A stretch of 64,000 nt of DNA. Source: Chionoecetes opilio. Lineage: Eukaryota > Arthropoda > Malacostraca > Decapoda > Majidae. The stretch lies in contig JACEEZ010013551.1 of assembly GCA_016584305.1 (NCBI GenBank), positions 142,001 through 206,000 on the forward strand. The letters are read 5' to 3'. The stretch's first letter is position 1, and the number at the start of each line of letters is the position of its first letter. Of this stretch, positions 1 through 14,079 are shown one piece after another. The notes beneath the pieces are model-generated. The model worked only from the letters and a program-made list of their open reading frames with translations, ran no database searches and had not been told where the DNA came from. The position numbers and the translations under genes are program-made.

Positions 1-409
1 CTGATTCACACTCTGAAATCACGGCAGCGTTCCGTCAGCCGTGCCTTGTATTCACACTATTCGTCACGGTTCTATCATTTTCGGCAGTTCCTGCTCACCC
101 TCTAAGCAGACATGGTGCCTCAGAGGCTATGCTTGAAGAAATTTGCATTAATAGCACTTCTGTCGGATGAAGAAGAGGAGTTGAACTCTAAGACATTGTT
201 TTGGGTACATAAAGCCTTGAGAAAACGACAATTATTAGCACGGCACAGTCTCATTACGTTAAAATATTCTTCCCCAGAAACCGTTACGTGACAGGACAGT
301 GATGTATTGGAGCCGTACGTGACGGCGGCACACCGTTTAGTGTAACACGTCAATTTGTTTGAATGTAAGAAATTCTAACGGATGTGATGAGACAGTGTCC
401 TGTCACCAA

Positions 410-1544
410 TTTCACCATGATGGGTATGGTGTGATTCGGCCTTGAGGCGGACGGTGTGGCGCCGTGATGGGTCTTGGTCTTGGTTTGTACGTGTGGAAGA
501 CTTTTGTCCCGTCTACAGGTACCATTGCAGCCTTTTTTACTAGACTCTTTCTACAGTTTCCTTATCCGTAGAGGTACAGGTTTGAGGATTGAGGGTCGAG
601 GTGGTACAAACGCCTATGCTGTCTCCTATCTCATCTTGCTTACCACTGTAGCGGCGCTAACACACACACGACACATACACACCTGCATCGGCTTAGGCCA
701 CCCCCCTGTCTGGGACCAGAATTAGAGGCCCGAGGGTGACCTGACGACTGACCTGACTTGTCCTCGCCGACACAACTGCAACACCAGCCAGGTCATTCAG
801 TCAGCTACAGGACACACAGAGACACACACGCTGCGCACCTCTTGTCCCCACGTTGTACAATGACCGCTGTCAAATAAACTACAAAGCCAGGACGCCCTTT
901 CTCCATCTTGTGTATGGACAGACTCCCCAAGATTACTACACTCCCTCTCACCGCTCACACTCCTTCAAATGAAACTTTAACACGCTCTTTGTTTCACTAT
1001 TCCATTATCTACAATACCCAGTCCCAGCAAAAATTCATCACCATTTTTTGCCTTCCCCCTATCATCTCCTCCACTGTTGTGTCAACTTGTTTGGCCCGAG
1101 TCGAATGCGGGTTAAGGCGACTCTAATATGAGGGATGTTTGTTTTTTCCATGGGTGCGGGGAGGAGCTGAGCGCGTGTAATGACCCTGGTGGGTGCAAGG
1201 AGGGCTGTGCCCGAGACGTTTTATCAGATGTTTACAATGGAGAGCAGACACAGGAGAGATGTTTACATTGACACGGCATCTTGCGCAGCAATCGCTATCT
1301 TGTTTCCCAGCTCATTTTTTCTCTTAAACTCCACCTTTCTAGTCTTATAAATTACTGTTGATAACACAGTTACAATTTGTGCTCAGTGGACACTGCTCAG
1401 CAGCGGTCACTCCAGACCCTTTAGTAATACACCACGTGTTGCATTCTCTGCCCACTCTTATGCGTAATCTTGCCGCATAGACGCAGGCGTAACTTTGCAT
1501 TCTTTTTAAGGGAAAAACTGCGTCTTATGCGCCGGCAAATACGG
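410..1544 (+). mobile_element. Pogo-type MITE, CCGTATTTGCC family, copy 1 (5' end not seen)
   Basis: The right end reads GCGCCGGCAAATACGG followed by TA, the reverse complement of the left end of the element at 45885-47380. Blocks at about 415-640 and 1229-1544 match that element in reverse orientation. An unrelated stretch of about 580 bp (about 650-1228) interrupts the match. No open transposase was seen. The left terminal repeat is absent or outside the window. The 1-410 region shows nothing recognisable. Confidence 0.6.
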
Positions 1545-1900
1545 TACATTAAATACCAATTGATTACTACTCCACTTATAAAATTATATCTACTAAAAAA
1601 TTCTGCAATTCTCCAGTCTTTGTTTTTTAACCTTCCTCTTATATTTGCATCATCTGCAATCAGATTCTATAACTAATGACTCAATTGGAATATCTTTTTT
1701 ATGTATACTATGAACTAGAGTGGCGATATCTGAATCCGCAGATTATTTTTTGTACCTCCGCAAATACATGCATATAATCTTAAATATTGGGACACTGTAT
1801 ATGTCAGCTAGAGAGAGAGCGAAAGAGAAAGAGAGAAAAGGGGGGAGGGACTCAAATTAATGTACAAATGGTTAAAAAAAGGAAATATTCTGATGTGCAC

Positions 1901-3723
<1,823 letters not shown>

Positions 3724-3726
3724 ACA

Positions 3727-5192
3727 CTATAGTCTATTCACTTAAGCTGGATTCCTGGCTGGGAGCTGCTCACTGCCTAGCCCAGTTTGTAAGGACGTCG
3801 CTGATTGGCTGATAGACTCGGGCTGGGTGGCGATGGTGGTGGTACTTGCCTCGCCGCAACCCAAAACCCTTGCGTTGCCTCAGAAAAATATTCATATTTC
3901 TTGGCTTTACTCATCTCTTACACAAGATAGGCCTATTTTGTTTGCAGCAGTGAATCAGGCAGTGATTGTTCAACAACAACACGCCATTCATAACTCAATA
4001 GGGTAAAAAATAAAGTCATGACTGACTATCACATGAGTAGGCGGACTTTTAGGTTTTCAGTGCATTGAAATGTTGTACTCCTACCCGATATTACCAAGCT
4101 ACCAGATGATATTTATGAAAGCTGAGCCTACCATCGTGTTCATAATACATTGCTGCATATCATGAGCATAAAAAAAATTACACTAAGACTACAGTAATAT
4201 TAAGATAATTGAAGGAAAGTAAAAGAGTGTATAAACATTCTTTCTTGCTTATTTTGCTTCAACTCGCTGTAACTCCATCAGTTTTGGTTGCATTCAATTT
4301 TCAAGCACTTGTTTCAAAATCCATATACTTTTCCGCTTCCTGTGGTATGTAGCACGTACCAATAAGGAAAAGAGTAGGTGGTCAAAATGGCTAAGAAAGT
4401 TAAACTGTTTCAAACTGGTGCCGTGACGGGTGGAGCCTCTGATAGCTCTCCCGAGAAGTCTCTACTGTACAGTAGGGAGGGAGCAATGCTCACCCGTCAC
4501 TGTGCTAGTTTGAAACAGTTTAACTTTCTTAGCCATTTTGACCACCTACTCTTTTCCTTATTGGTACATGCTACATACCACAGGAAGCGGAAAAGTATAT
4601 GGATTTTGAAACAGTGCTTGAAAATTGAATGCAACCAAAACTGATGGAGTTACAGCGAGTTGAAGCAAAATAAGCAAGAAAGAATGTTTATACACTCTTT
4701 TACTTTCCTTCAATTATCTTAATATTACTGTAGTCTTAGTGTAATTTTTTTTATGCTCATGATATGCAACAATGTATTATGAACACGATGGTAGGCTCAG
4801 CTTTCATAAATATCATCTGGTAGCTTGGTAATATCGGGTAGGAGTACAACATTTCAATGCACTGAAAACCTAAAAGTCCGCCTACTCTTGTGATAGTCAG
4901 TCATGACTTTATTTTTTACCCTATTGAGTTATAAATGGCGTGTTGTTGTTAAACAATCACTGCCTGATTCACTGCTGCAAACAAAATAGGCCTATCTTGT
5001 GTAAGAGATGAGTAAACCCAAGAAATATGAATCTTTTTCTGAGGCAACGCAAGGGTTTTGGGTTGCGGCGAGGCAAGTACCACCACCATCGCCACCCAGC
5101 CCGAGTCTATCAGCCAATCAGCGACGTCCTTACAAACTCGGCTAGGCAGCGAGCAGCTCCCAAGAATCCAGCCAAAGTTAATAGACTATATA
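3727..5192. repeat. 1.47 kb near-perfect palindrome (foldback element) with a 6-bp target duplication
   Basis: The sequence from 3727 to about 4468 is repeated in inverted order from about 4469 to 5192. The centre contains the self-complementary CTACTGTACAGTAG (4462-4475). The outer ends are CTATAGTCTATT and its near complement, flanked by GTGACA on both sides (3721-3726 and 5193-5198), which fits a target-site duplication. The arms differ by scattered substitutions and small indels, so this is not a simple read-through artefact. It contains no recognisable gene. It interrupts the 3' UTR of the surrounding LINE. Confidence 0.85.
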
Positions 5193-5198
5193 GTGACA

Positions 5199-5430
5199 GC
5201 AACAGTGCCTCAACAAACACTTTAGTGATGCATATGTGTATATAATGTTAGTTTTTAGTTTTAAGGTCTTTATATTTATGTGTATATTGCCGTTAAGATA
5301 GGTAGCACACGACAGTGCACCTTTGGGCTTCCTGTATATGTATGTTATAAAAAAAATAAAAAAATAATAAATAAATAAATAAATAAATAAATAAAAAATA
5401 AATAAATAAATAAATAAATAAAAATAAAAT

Positions 5431-5437
<7 letters not shown>
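5199..5437 (+). mobile_element. LINE 3' UTR remainder and (AAAT)n tail
   Basis: The sequence after the palindrome continues the LINE at 2090-3726. It ends in a long run of TAAA/AAAT tetramers (about 5363-5427), a typical 3' tail for this kind of non-LTR element, and then runs straight into an (AG)n array. Confidence 0.65.
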
Positions 5438-5477
<40 letters not shown>

Positions 5478-5512
5478 GAGAGAGAGAGAGAGGAGAGAGA
5501 GGAGAGAGCGAG

Positions 5513-5581
<69 letters not shown>
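5438..5581. repeat. (AG)n microsatellite with GGAG interruptions
   Basis: About 140 bp of AG dinucleotides, interrupted on its left side by GGAG and GCGAG variants. With the (GA)n at 1904-2088 it brackets the LINE. Confidence 0.97.
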
Positions 5582-5583
<2 letters not shown>

Positions 5584-6246
5584 CCTTTTGAGCAGTTGAT
5601 CAGTCTTCTTTAAAGTTTTTCTTGATCGCCCTGACCCTTTTTTCCACGCCAAAACAGTCTCTAACTCACCATCTTGCACCCGCCTGCACCACACCTAGAC
5701 GGTATGTTTGGAAACACACATCTCCCTCGCTATCTGGTCAATTGTTTTCCCACTTCGATACAAGGTTACTATATGTGTCTTCTTCACAATGGATAGAGAT
5801 TTGCCCGGCATAATGCTTTAGTAGACCTGGAGGCGGTAGAAAATGGAGGGGCGAATGTGGGTGTAGGAAGGTTGGAGAACCAAACACAACAACCTCTTCC
5901 AATGATGACTTGGAAGATACAGAGTGGGCAGCAGCGAGGAATCTACAGCAGACACCCTAACGCACTGCCAGATATACAAAAAAAGTATAAAAAATCAATC
6001 GCTCCCACCGAAATTGTTAAAACAGCTAAGAACGTTATTCCTGTCTTAGGTTTTTTGGCGTCCTAAGTTTTTTGCGCCGGCTGTACATACATGTATATAC
6101 ATATGGTTACATATTGATGTTTATTATTGACAAGACAACATTTCAAATGCTTTTTTAGTGACATGTACATCATAACCTGATGTTACAGATATCCCGTAAT
6201 GATATGTTTCAAAGGATATAACTTTGTACCCCGTCAAAAACACTTG
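5582..6246. other. Unassigned sequence
   Basis: No coding, RNA or mobile-element signature was recognised in these 0.66 kb. Short open frames here show no known motif. Confidence 0.4.
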
Positions 6247-6451
6247 AGTCGCCACTGCACTAATGTCGCCAGACGTCGTATACGATTATACATATTACAA
6301 ATTTTAGCATCACTACCGACTTGTTTGTGCCACTGAAGACAGGTACTTAATATAAACTACTGTGGATGCCTCTTCAGTGGCACATACAAGTCTGCAGTGA
6401 TGATAAAATTCATAATATATGACGCCTGGTGACATTAGTGCAGTGGCGACT
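6247..6451. repeat. Short foldback element (about 205 bp)
   Basis: AGTCGCCACTGCACTAATGT at the left is repeated in inverted form at the right (ACATTAGTGCAGTGGCGACT). Most of the interior is also imperfectly self-complementary about a centre near 6350 (GCCACTGAAG against CTTCAGTGGC). The unit could fold into one long hairpin. A 73-bp unit with the same outer motif (AGTGGCGAC and GTCGCCACT) lies at 10650-10722. Confidence 0.7.
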
Positions 6452-6487
6452 ATAGTGTTGTTGACGGTATATGTGTGTATTCATCTA

Positions 6488-7017
<530 letters not shown>

Positions 7018-7094
7018 TAGTTGTATTTTACAGGGCCTGAACAACGCTCGTATGGCCCCGTCTCCATATCAACATTTATTTTATCAGTCATCCT

Positions 7095-7305
7095 TAGTGG
7101 GGTTTTTTTTAGCGTTGGCCGAAGCTACCACCCTGGGAGGGGGGTCACAAACCCCCGGCTAACACCCGGTACCCATTCACTGCTGGGTGGACAGGGGCTC
7201 GGGTTTTAAGAAGACCGCCCGTCTGTCTTCGCTCCGCCCGGGGATCGAACCCGGGACTTCTCGGTTGTGAGCCGAGCGTGCTAACCCTTACACTACGGAG
7301 TCCCC
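7095..7305 (-). mobile_element. tRNA-derived SINE with tRNA-Val-like head
   Basis: On the minus strand the 5' end looks like a tRNA: box A-like TAGTGTAAGGGTTAGCACG, an anticodon stem CTCGG/CCGAG around a CTCACAA loop (anticodon CAC), and box B GGGTTCGATCC. The outer acceptor-stem pairs are mismatched and there is no terminator. The tRNA part runs straight into about 150 bp of unrelated sequence. This is the structure of a tRNA-derived SINE rather than of a functional tRNA gene. Confidence 0.7.
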
Positions 7306-7499
7306 TTTGTGTGCGTGTGTGTGTGATTACAGTGGCGTACCGAGGGGGGAGCCATGCGGCCATGCCCCCCCCCCCCACCCCTTTGCAAAGAAAAAAATAT
7401 AAGATAGATATAGATAAAAAAAAAGGTAAAATAATTGAAATATATAAATTACATACACCTAAAAAAATATATATATATATTTTTTTTTTTTCGTTTTTA

Positions 7500-7672
7500 T
7501 TTTTCATATTTTTTTTCCGTTTTTTTATTTCTATATTTTTTATATTTTTATATTTTATATTATTTTATTTTTTATATTTTTTTTATTTTTTATTTCTATA
7601 TTTGTTTTTATTTTTTATATTTTTTATGTATTATTTTCCCGGTATATTATTATTTTTATTTTTTTATTTTAC

Positions 7673-7728
<56 letters not shown>

Positions 7729-7793
7729 ATATAATAATATATTTATATATAATGTAATTAATATAATATAATGTAATGTAATATATATATATA

Positions 7794-7864
<71 letters not shown>

Positions 7865-8026
7865 AAAATATCAAAAATATAAAAATATAAAAATATATCG
7901 GGAAAAAAATACATAAAAAATATATATAAAAAACAAATATAGAAATTAAAAAATACATATAATAAAAAATATCAAAAATAAAATAATATAAAATATCAAA
8001 ATATAATAAAATATAGAAAAAAAAAA
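7500..8026. repeat. AT-rich long inverted repeat with (AT)n centre
   Basis: The T-rich arm at about 7500-7677 is matched in inverted form by the A-rich arm at 7858-8026. For example TTTATGTATTATTTTCCCGG on the left faces CGGGAAAAAAATACATAAA on the right. The centre holds (AT)n tracts at 7676-7720 and 7795-7857. The match is more specific than base composition alone would give, since the CCCGG and TATTTCTATATTTG landmarks are in mirrored order. Confidence 0.7.
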
Positions 8027-9221
8027 TCTTCTATCTATCTTCTATATTAATAAAAGCGAAAGTGTGTGTGTCTGTGTGTGGTATAGGTTCCGCCCCCCGT
8101 GGCGGAATCCCATCATATACCACATTTTTGGAGCCAGGTTGACCAGGGGAAGGTCATAAGCCCACTTATGAGATGATCCAATCACTTTTTTTTTTTTTTT
8201 TTTTTTTTTTAGCAGCCTATTAGCGATAATTGTGAAAAAAAAGTGGGTTGCGAGAATTGAGGAGGCCTTGATGTAGGGTGATGGGTAATGGGTGGGGTGA
8301 TGGGTAATGGGTGTGGGGTGATGGGTGAGTGAACGGGTGGAGGGTGATGGGTGAGTGAATGGGTGTGTGGTGATGGATAATGGGTGAGTGAATGGGTGTG
8401 TGGTGATGGATAATGGGTGAGTGAATGGGTGTGTGGTGATGGATAATGGGTGAGTGAATGGGTGGGGGGTGATGGGTAATGGGTGAGTGAATGGGTGTGT
8501 GGTGATGGGTAATGGGTGAGTGAATGGGTGGGGGGTGATGGGTAATGGGTGAGTGAATGGGTGGGGGGTGATGGGTAATGGGTGAGTGAATGGGTGGGGG
8601 GTGATGGGTAATAGTGAGTGAATGGGTGGGGGGTGATGGGTAATGGGTGAGTGAATGGGTGTGTGGTGATGGGTAATGGGTGAGTGAATGGGTGTGTGGT
8701 GATGGATAATGGGTGAGTGAATGGGTGTGTGGTGATGGATAATGGGTGAGTGAATGGGTGGGGGGTGATGGGTAATGGGTGAGTGAATGGTGTGTGGTGA
8801 TGGATAATGGGTGAGTGAATGGGTGGGGGGTGATGGGTAATGGGTGAGTGAATGGGTGTGTGGTGATGGATAATGGGTGAGTGAATGGGTGGGGGGTGAT
8901 GGGTAATGGGTGAGTGAATGGGTGTGTGGTGATGGATAATGGGTGAGTGAATGGGTGGGGGGTGATGGGTAATGGGTGAGTGAATGGGTGGGGGGTGATG
9001 GGTAATGGGTGAGTGAATGGGTTGGGGGTGATGTGAATGGGTTGGCGTTAATACATACATTTCTACATCCATGATTTCAGGAAAGTTAGAAGGGGCTATC
9101 TGGAGAGTCTGTGTTTGGGGGCCAAAGGCCCACCAAAACACAGGTGGTGGGCCGAAGGCCCACCAATAGCCCTCCGCAGGAGCTAGCCAAAAAGTCCGCC
9201 CGGAGGCGGCTTTGCGGCTAG
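8027..9221 (+). mobile_element. Non-autonomous Helitron-like element carrying a minisatellite
   Basis: The 5' end is TC followed by a pyrimidine/AT stretch and TAATAAAAGCGAAAGTGTGTG, the usual look of arthropod Helitron starts. The 3' end is CTAG, preceded by a hairpin (TCCGCC-CGGA-GGCGG). It is flanked by A on the left and T on the right with no target duplication, as Helitrons insert. No Rep/helicase coding sequence is present, so it would depend on a partner. Most of the interior is the 33-bp minisatellite. Confidence 0.7.
8283..9040. repeat. 33-bp minisatellite, about 22-23 units
   Basis: The unit is roughly GTGATGGGTAATGGGTGAGT followed by GAATGGGTGNGTG. Units alternate between GTGTGTGG and GGGGGG variants and between GATGGGT and GATGGAT variants, and a few units carry small deletions. 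Because 33 is a multiple of three, the minus strand stays open for over 300 codons as a PTHSLTHY-type repeat; there is no reason to think it is a gene. Confidence 0.95.
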
Positions 9222-9245
9222 TGAAAAATAAAAACGAAAAATACA

Positions 9246-10486
<1,241 letters not shown>

Positions 10487-10487
10487 G

Positions 10488-10491
<4 letters not shown>

Positions 10492-10577
<86 letters not shown>
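10492..10577. repeat. (GA)n microsatellite
   Basis: About 85 bp of GA dinucleotides just right of the pogo-type element. Confidence 0.97.
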
Positions 10578-10581
<4 letters not shown>

Positions 10582-10776
10582 CTATATACATAAATCATTA
10601 TTTGATTCACTACTTGTTTTACTTTACCTCTAATTTCCCTGAATTCCCCAGTGGCGACTCAACTGTTGGGTTAAAATACTAGCTGGCTACTTTACTGTAG
10701 TAGGTATAACAATGTCGCCACTCGGTTTAATTTTCATAATTTGTTCATTTATAGCCCTAATATGACACAGATGAAG

Positions 10777-10853
10777 ACACAAAATGACACAGACTTTCCA
10801 GATAGCCCCTTCTAACTTTCCTGAAATCATGGATGTAGAAATGTAAGTATTAA
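10777..10853 (-). repeat. 75-bp segment shared with the Helitron-like element (inverted)
   Basis: The reverse complement of this stretch matches 9043-9116 nearly base for base (GGCGTTAATAC, ACATTTCTACATCCATGATT, TCAGGAAAGTTAGAAGGGGC, TATCTGG). One copy lies inside the Helitron-like element, the other in flanking intron. Confidence 0.85.
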
Positions 10854-12437
10854 CGCCACCACACGTCTGTAAATAACAAAGAAACGTTGTCCTGGCGACT
10901 TTACTGTTATCTACGGTAGATAGCAAAGGAATGAACAGAAGTGTTGCTATATACAGTCTACACCATAATCTAAGATGCCATAGGGCCAGAATATTGTCTA
11001 CTGGTGTGACTTGCATCATACTATTCACACAATCAAATAATAGCACCAAATATGTCAAACATCTGGAAACTTTGCAATCTCCACAAAGGGGAGATACAAC
11101 TAGGAGCTAGTAGTTCCCAGGCATTCACACAAAAGTATCCTGCTGCATATATTCATACTTGGGGTTGTGTGATGTGCATGCTCCTGCCATCACTCCTAAT
11201 TAAACTGCTGGGGTTTGTGCATTACTGACTCATCCATTATATCCAGGCGACAAGACTGAGATTGCTACATCGATAGATTAGCAAAGATTATTATGTTTGA
11301 AGCTGATATTCTTTTCCACATATGGTGAAGCAGAAAAATAAATCACATTGTATAATGCAATGTATTATCAAGAGAAATGAAAGAGGAGACATCCATACCA
11401 AGACCAAAGATTGGAGAGAAAAGATTTACATCCTACAGGACTGTAGAAGTGACTGTGGGGCAGGTATAGAGCTAGTCTAGATTGACTGAGTGCTAAATAA
11501 AGAAACAGACTTCATGTTTACTTTGTCAGGCCTAAACTGATTTTTTTTTTTAAAGAAATATACTACTTGGACTGACTAATATAAAGTGGTTAAGAAGCAT
11601 AGATATTAAGACAAATCTAAGTTTTCTGACTCTGGTACAAATGGATATGGTATGTAGTCTGTTCCATGAGCCAGCGACCTAGACTTCCACTGGTACTGTA
11701 CACCACCATGACACTTAAGAATCCTGCATTTTTCATGGTTCAATGGGGTTTTTTCATGATAATGTTTGGGAGATTTTTGTTTAACTACAAGTATGAGAAT
11801 GGACAGATACCTTTACTTGAACGTATTGAGTAACCATTTGCCTGACTGCTTTGAAAATTCAGTCTGATTTCCTTTCACAAAATGGAGCTCCATATCACAC
11901 AGCCAAGTACTTCCCTGACTGGTTACATGACTATGAAGTATCTCAGTAACTGGCCTGAATCTTCCCTAGATCTCAGACCATTAGAGTCTATAGTCAACAA
12001 TTAAGTGATATCCCTATAACAGGGACATATTGTTCTTCAAATTGGAGGTCTGCCAATCGTCAGCAGATCTGACATTTCTGGCATGACATTTCTAGATGTC
12101 TCAAGGAACATTTGAGGCGCAAGTGAGCTATGAAAAAGAACTAGGAGAGGTAGTGAGTGTTATTCTAATTTAGTAACATGTTGGGTTTCCATGGTCATGT
12201 GATTTTAAGAAGCATAGGTATTAATATATAACATAGACTATACCATTAAGCTTAGAAAGCAGTCATCTGGTATTAAAAGGCAGATTCATAAGAAAATGGA
12301 AACTGTCTTTTAAACAATTATGGTGATGATAGAACAACAATGCATTTAAAGTTGATCTACTGTAAAAGAAAGAAATGAAAAAGTCAGATTTACAATATAA
12401 CCATCACAAAATACTCTTCACTGCGTTGCTATCTTAC
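10854..12437. other. Unassigned, intron-like or downstream sequence
   Basis: AT-rich, without long open frames or repeat signatures I can name. It could hold further MELK intron or exons too diverged to recognise. Confidence 0.4.
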
Positions 12438-12645
12438 CTGTAACTTTTTCTACTATTTGATCAACAGGAGTAACTTTGCAAATGGATAATAAGTCCACAT
12501 CATTCAATCCCCCTTCAAGGGATGTGTGGAGTCCTCGGGGGGAGTTTCTGAGATTATCTGATGCCGTCTTGCCATTGCCTGAACCATCGTATTGCTTCTC
12601 TTTGTTTAGTTGATCTATAAGACACCTGGCTGGAACCCGGTGTAC
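12438..12645 (-). CDS. MELK: MELK-like kinase exon: linker after the UBA domain
   Basis: A 208-bp exon, phase 0 at its start and phase 1 at its end, with AG acceptor and GTAAG donor. It reads VHRVPARCLIDQLNKEKQ, a polar low-complexity stretch, then LHTSLEGGLNDVDLLSICKV and TPVDQIVEKVT. The SLE-GLNDV block resembles the SLERGLDKV block that precedes the KA1 domain in MELK. Conservation is weak elsewhere, as usual for this linker. The in-phase join to the UBA exon is the main support. Exons for the C-terminal KA1 domain were not found below 12.4 kb. Confidence 0.75.
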
Positions 12646-12905
12646 CTGAAACATTTATACCATGTGAACTGCCGGTAGGCTTTGGGAATTTTTTGTTGTT
12701 ACATAAGATCACCACTCAAATTTTCTTTTGTATCATTGGTGGGAGAAAAAGAAAAATACTCACCTAAAAAGACCTCTACTAATCTGTCTTACAAGGATTC
12801 CATTTTTTGACGGAGATTAAAAATATATCAAATGGATGAACAAAATCAGGAACTCAACATTTCAAACTTCAATAAATGGTGGAGGCAAATATACTTTGAT
12901 CTTAC

Positions 12906-13100
12906 AGATTTTTCAGCAGATGGAGTTACGTTGGGAAGAAGCCGCAGGGAATTTCCTTTCATCTTCTGAACAAGCAACAGGAAGTACGTGGCTGTGAGGT
13001 AGTCATAGGACCAGCGCAAGACTGCTTGTCGCACGGCTACCCGGGACTTGCCCTGATGTACTGCCACTTCTGTTATAACTTCCTCATCCACACCATGGGT
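12906..13100 (-). CDS. MELK: MELK-like kinase exon: UBA-like segment
   Basis: A 65-codon exon with no stops, phase 0 at both ends, with AG acceptor and GTAAG donor. It reads THGVDEEVITEVAVHQGKSR, then a helix-rich stretch with LRWSYDYLTATYFLLL, KMKG and LRLLP. This is the UBA-like domain that directly follows the kinase domain in MELK; the LTATYLLL motif with a preceding W-YDYL is diagnostic of the family. The domain is known to contact the kinase domain and support its activity. It is flanked by the kinase exon at 26.9 kb and the linker exon at 12.4 kb on the same strand. Confidence 0.88.
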
Positions 13101-13674
13101 CTGAGTGATGGATGATGAGCATTAGTAGGAGTTTTCAGGTAAAGATATAGGCTGGATATCATCTTGACTGAGATACTCTAATTATGCTGTTTATTTCAGT
13201 TTTGAGCAAGGTCAATTTCATATCTTTCTAAGTCCTTTCTTAGACACTTATCCTACATCATTCTTGGTCTACCCTATTAGCACTCAACCTTCCTCTTCAA
13301 AAAAGTGCATTGGCAAATTCTTTATCCTAAATTGATGCAAGAGACAGGGATGAAGTTATATCTATCACAAGAATTAAGAGTGATAGGAAATTGAATATGG
13401 TAATCCCCTTTCACCAGACAGCCTCTCCGCACATTTAAAGATTGACTGTAGAAGACTGTGGGCGAGAAATATTCAACTTTTATTGCAACAAAACCACTGG
13501 TTAAAGATAAATATGTCAAGAAGATGAGCTTTACTTCAGACATTAAGCTGTACATTGGATGTATGATGTTTTTGTGAGATATATCCCAAGTCTTTTGATA
13601 ATGTGGGACCTGACAATAAGCTAGTTTTTTCTTCTTTTTTTTACTGCCCTATGCCGGTCCCCTAAAAAAAAAAA
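13101..13674. other. MELK intron sequence, unassigned
   Basis: No recognisable element up to an A-run that ends at about 13674 and abuts an (AG)n array. Confidence 0.4.
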
Positions 13675-13793
<119 letters not shown>

Positions 13794-14079
13794 TGTAAAG
13801 ATCAGAGAACCAGACTGATTCAGATATCTGGTGAGCTATTGATAACAGATTGCTCTAGTTTAGCCGAGAAGAGAGAATGAGAATACCTGCATGAATGGAA
13901 ATTGAAATTATAGTGCCAGTGTAAAAACCTTGGAATACATAGTGAGGCCCTGAGAAAGGAACTTGAAAGCAAGGAACATGACTGCCACATAAATCATATA
14001 TTTTGTTTTAACATTATTTGAAGGCTGGCCAAGGGAAGAAAAAGTAAACAAAAAGCCCCCTTCAATGTCAGGCTGTAAA

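Noticed and set aside
3727..5192. The palindrome as a read or assembly foldback artefact
   Set aside because: The arms carry independent substitutions and indels, and a short duplication flanks the unit; an artefact would give identical arms.
7235..7305. Functional tRNA-Val(CAC) gene
   Set aside because: The outer acceptor-stem pairs mismatch, no terminator follows, and the sequence continues into a SINE body.
7278..7757. Phe/Ile/Tyr-rich membrane-like protein from AT-rich sequence, also 7435-7722 and 5293-5694
   Set aside because: The frames come from T-rich and AT-repeat tracts; hydrophobic composition is a by-product.
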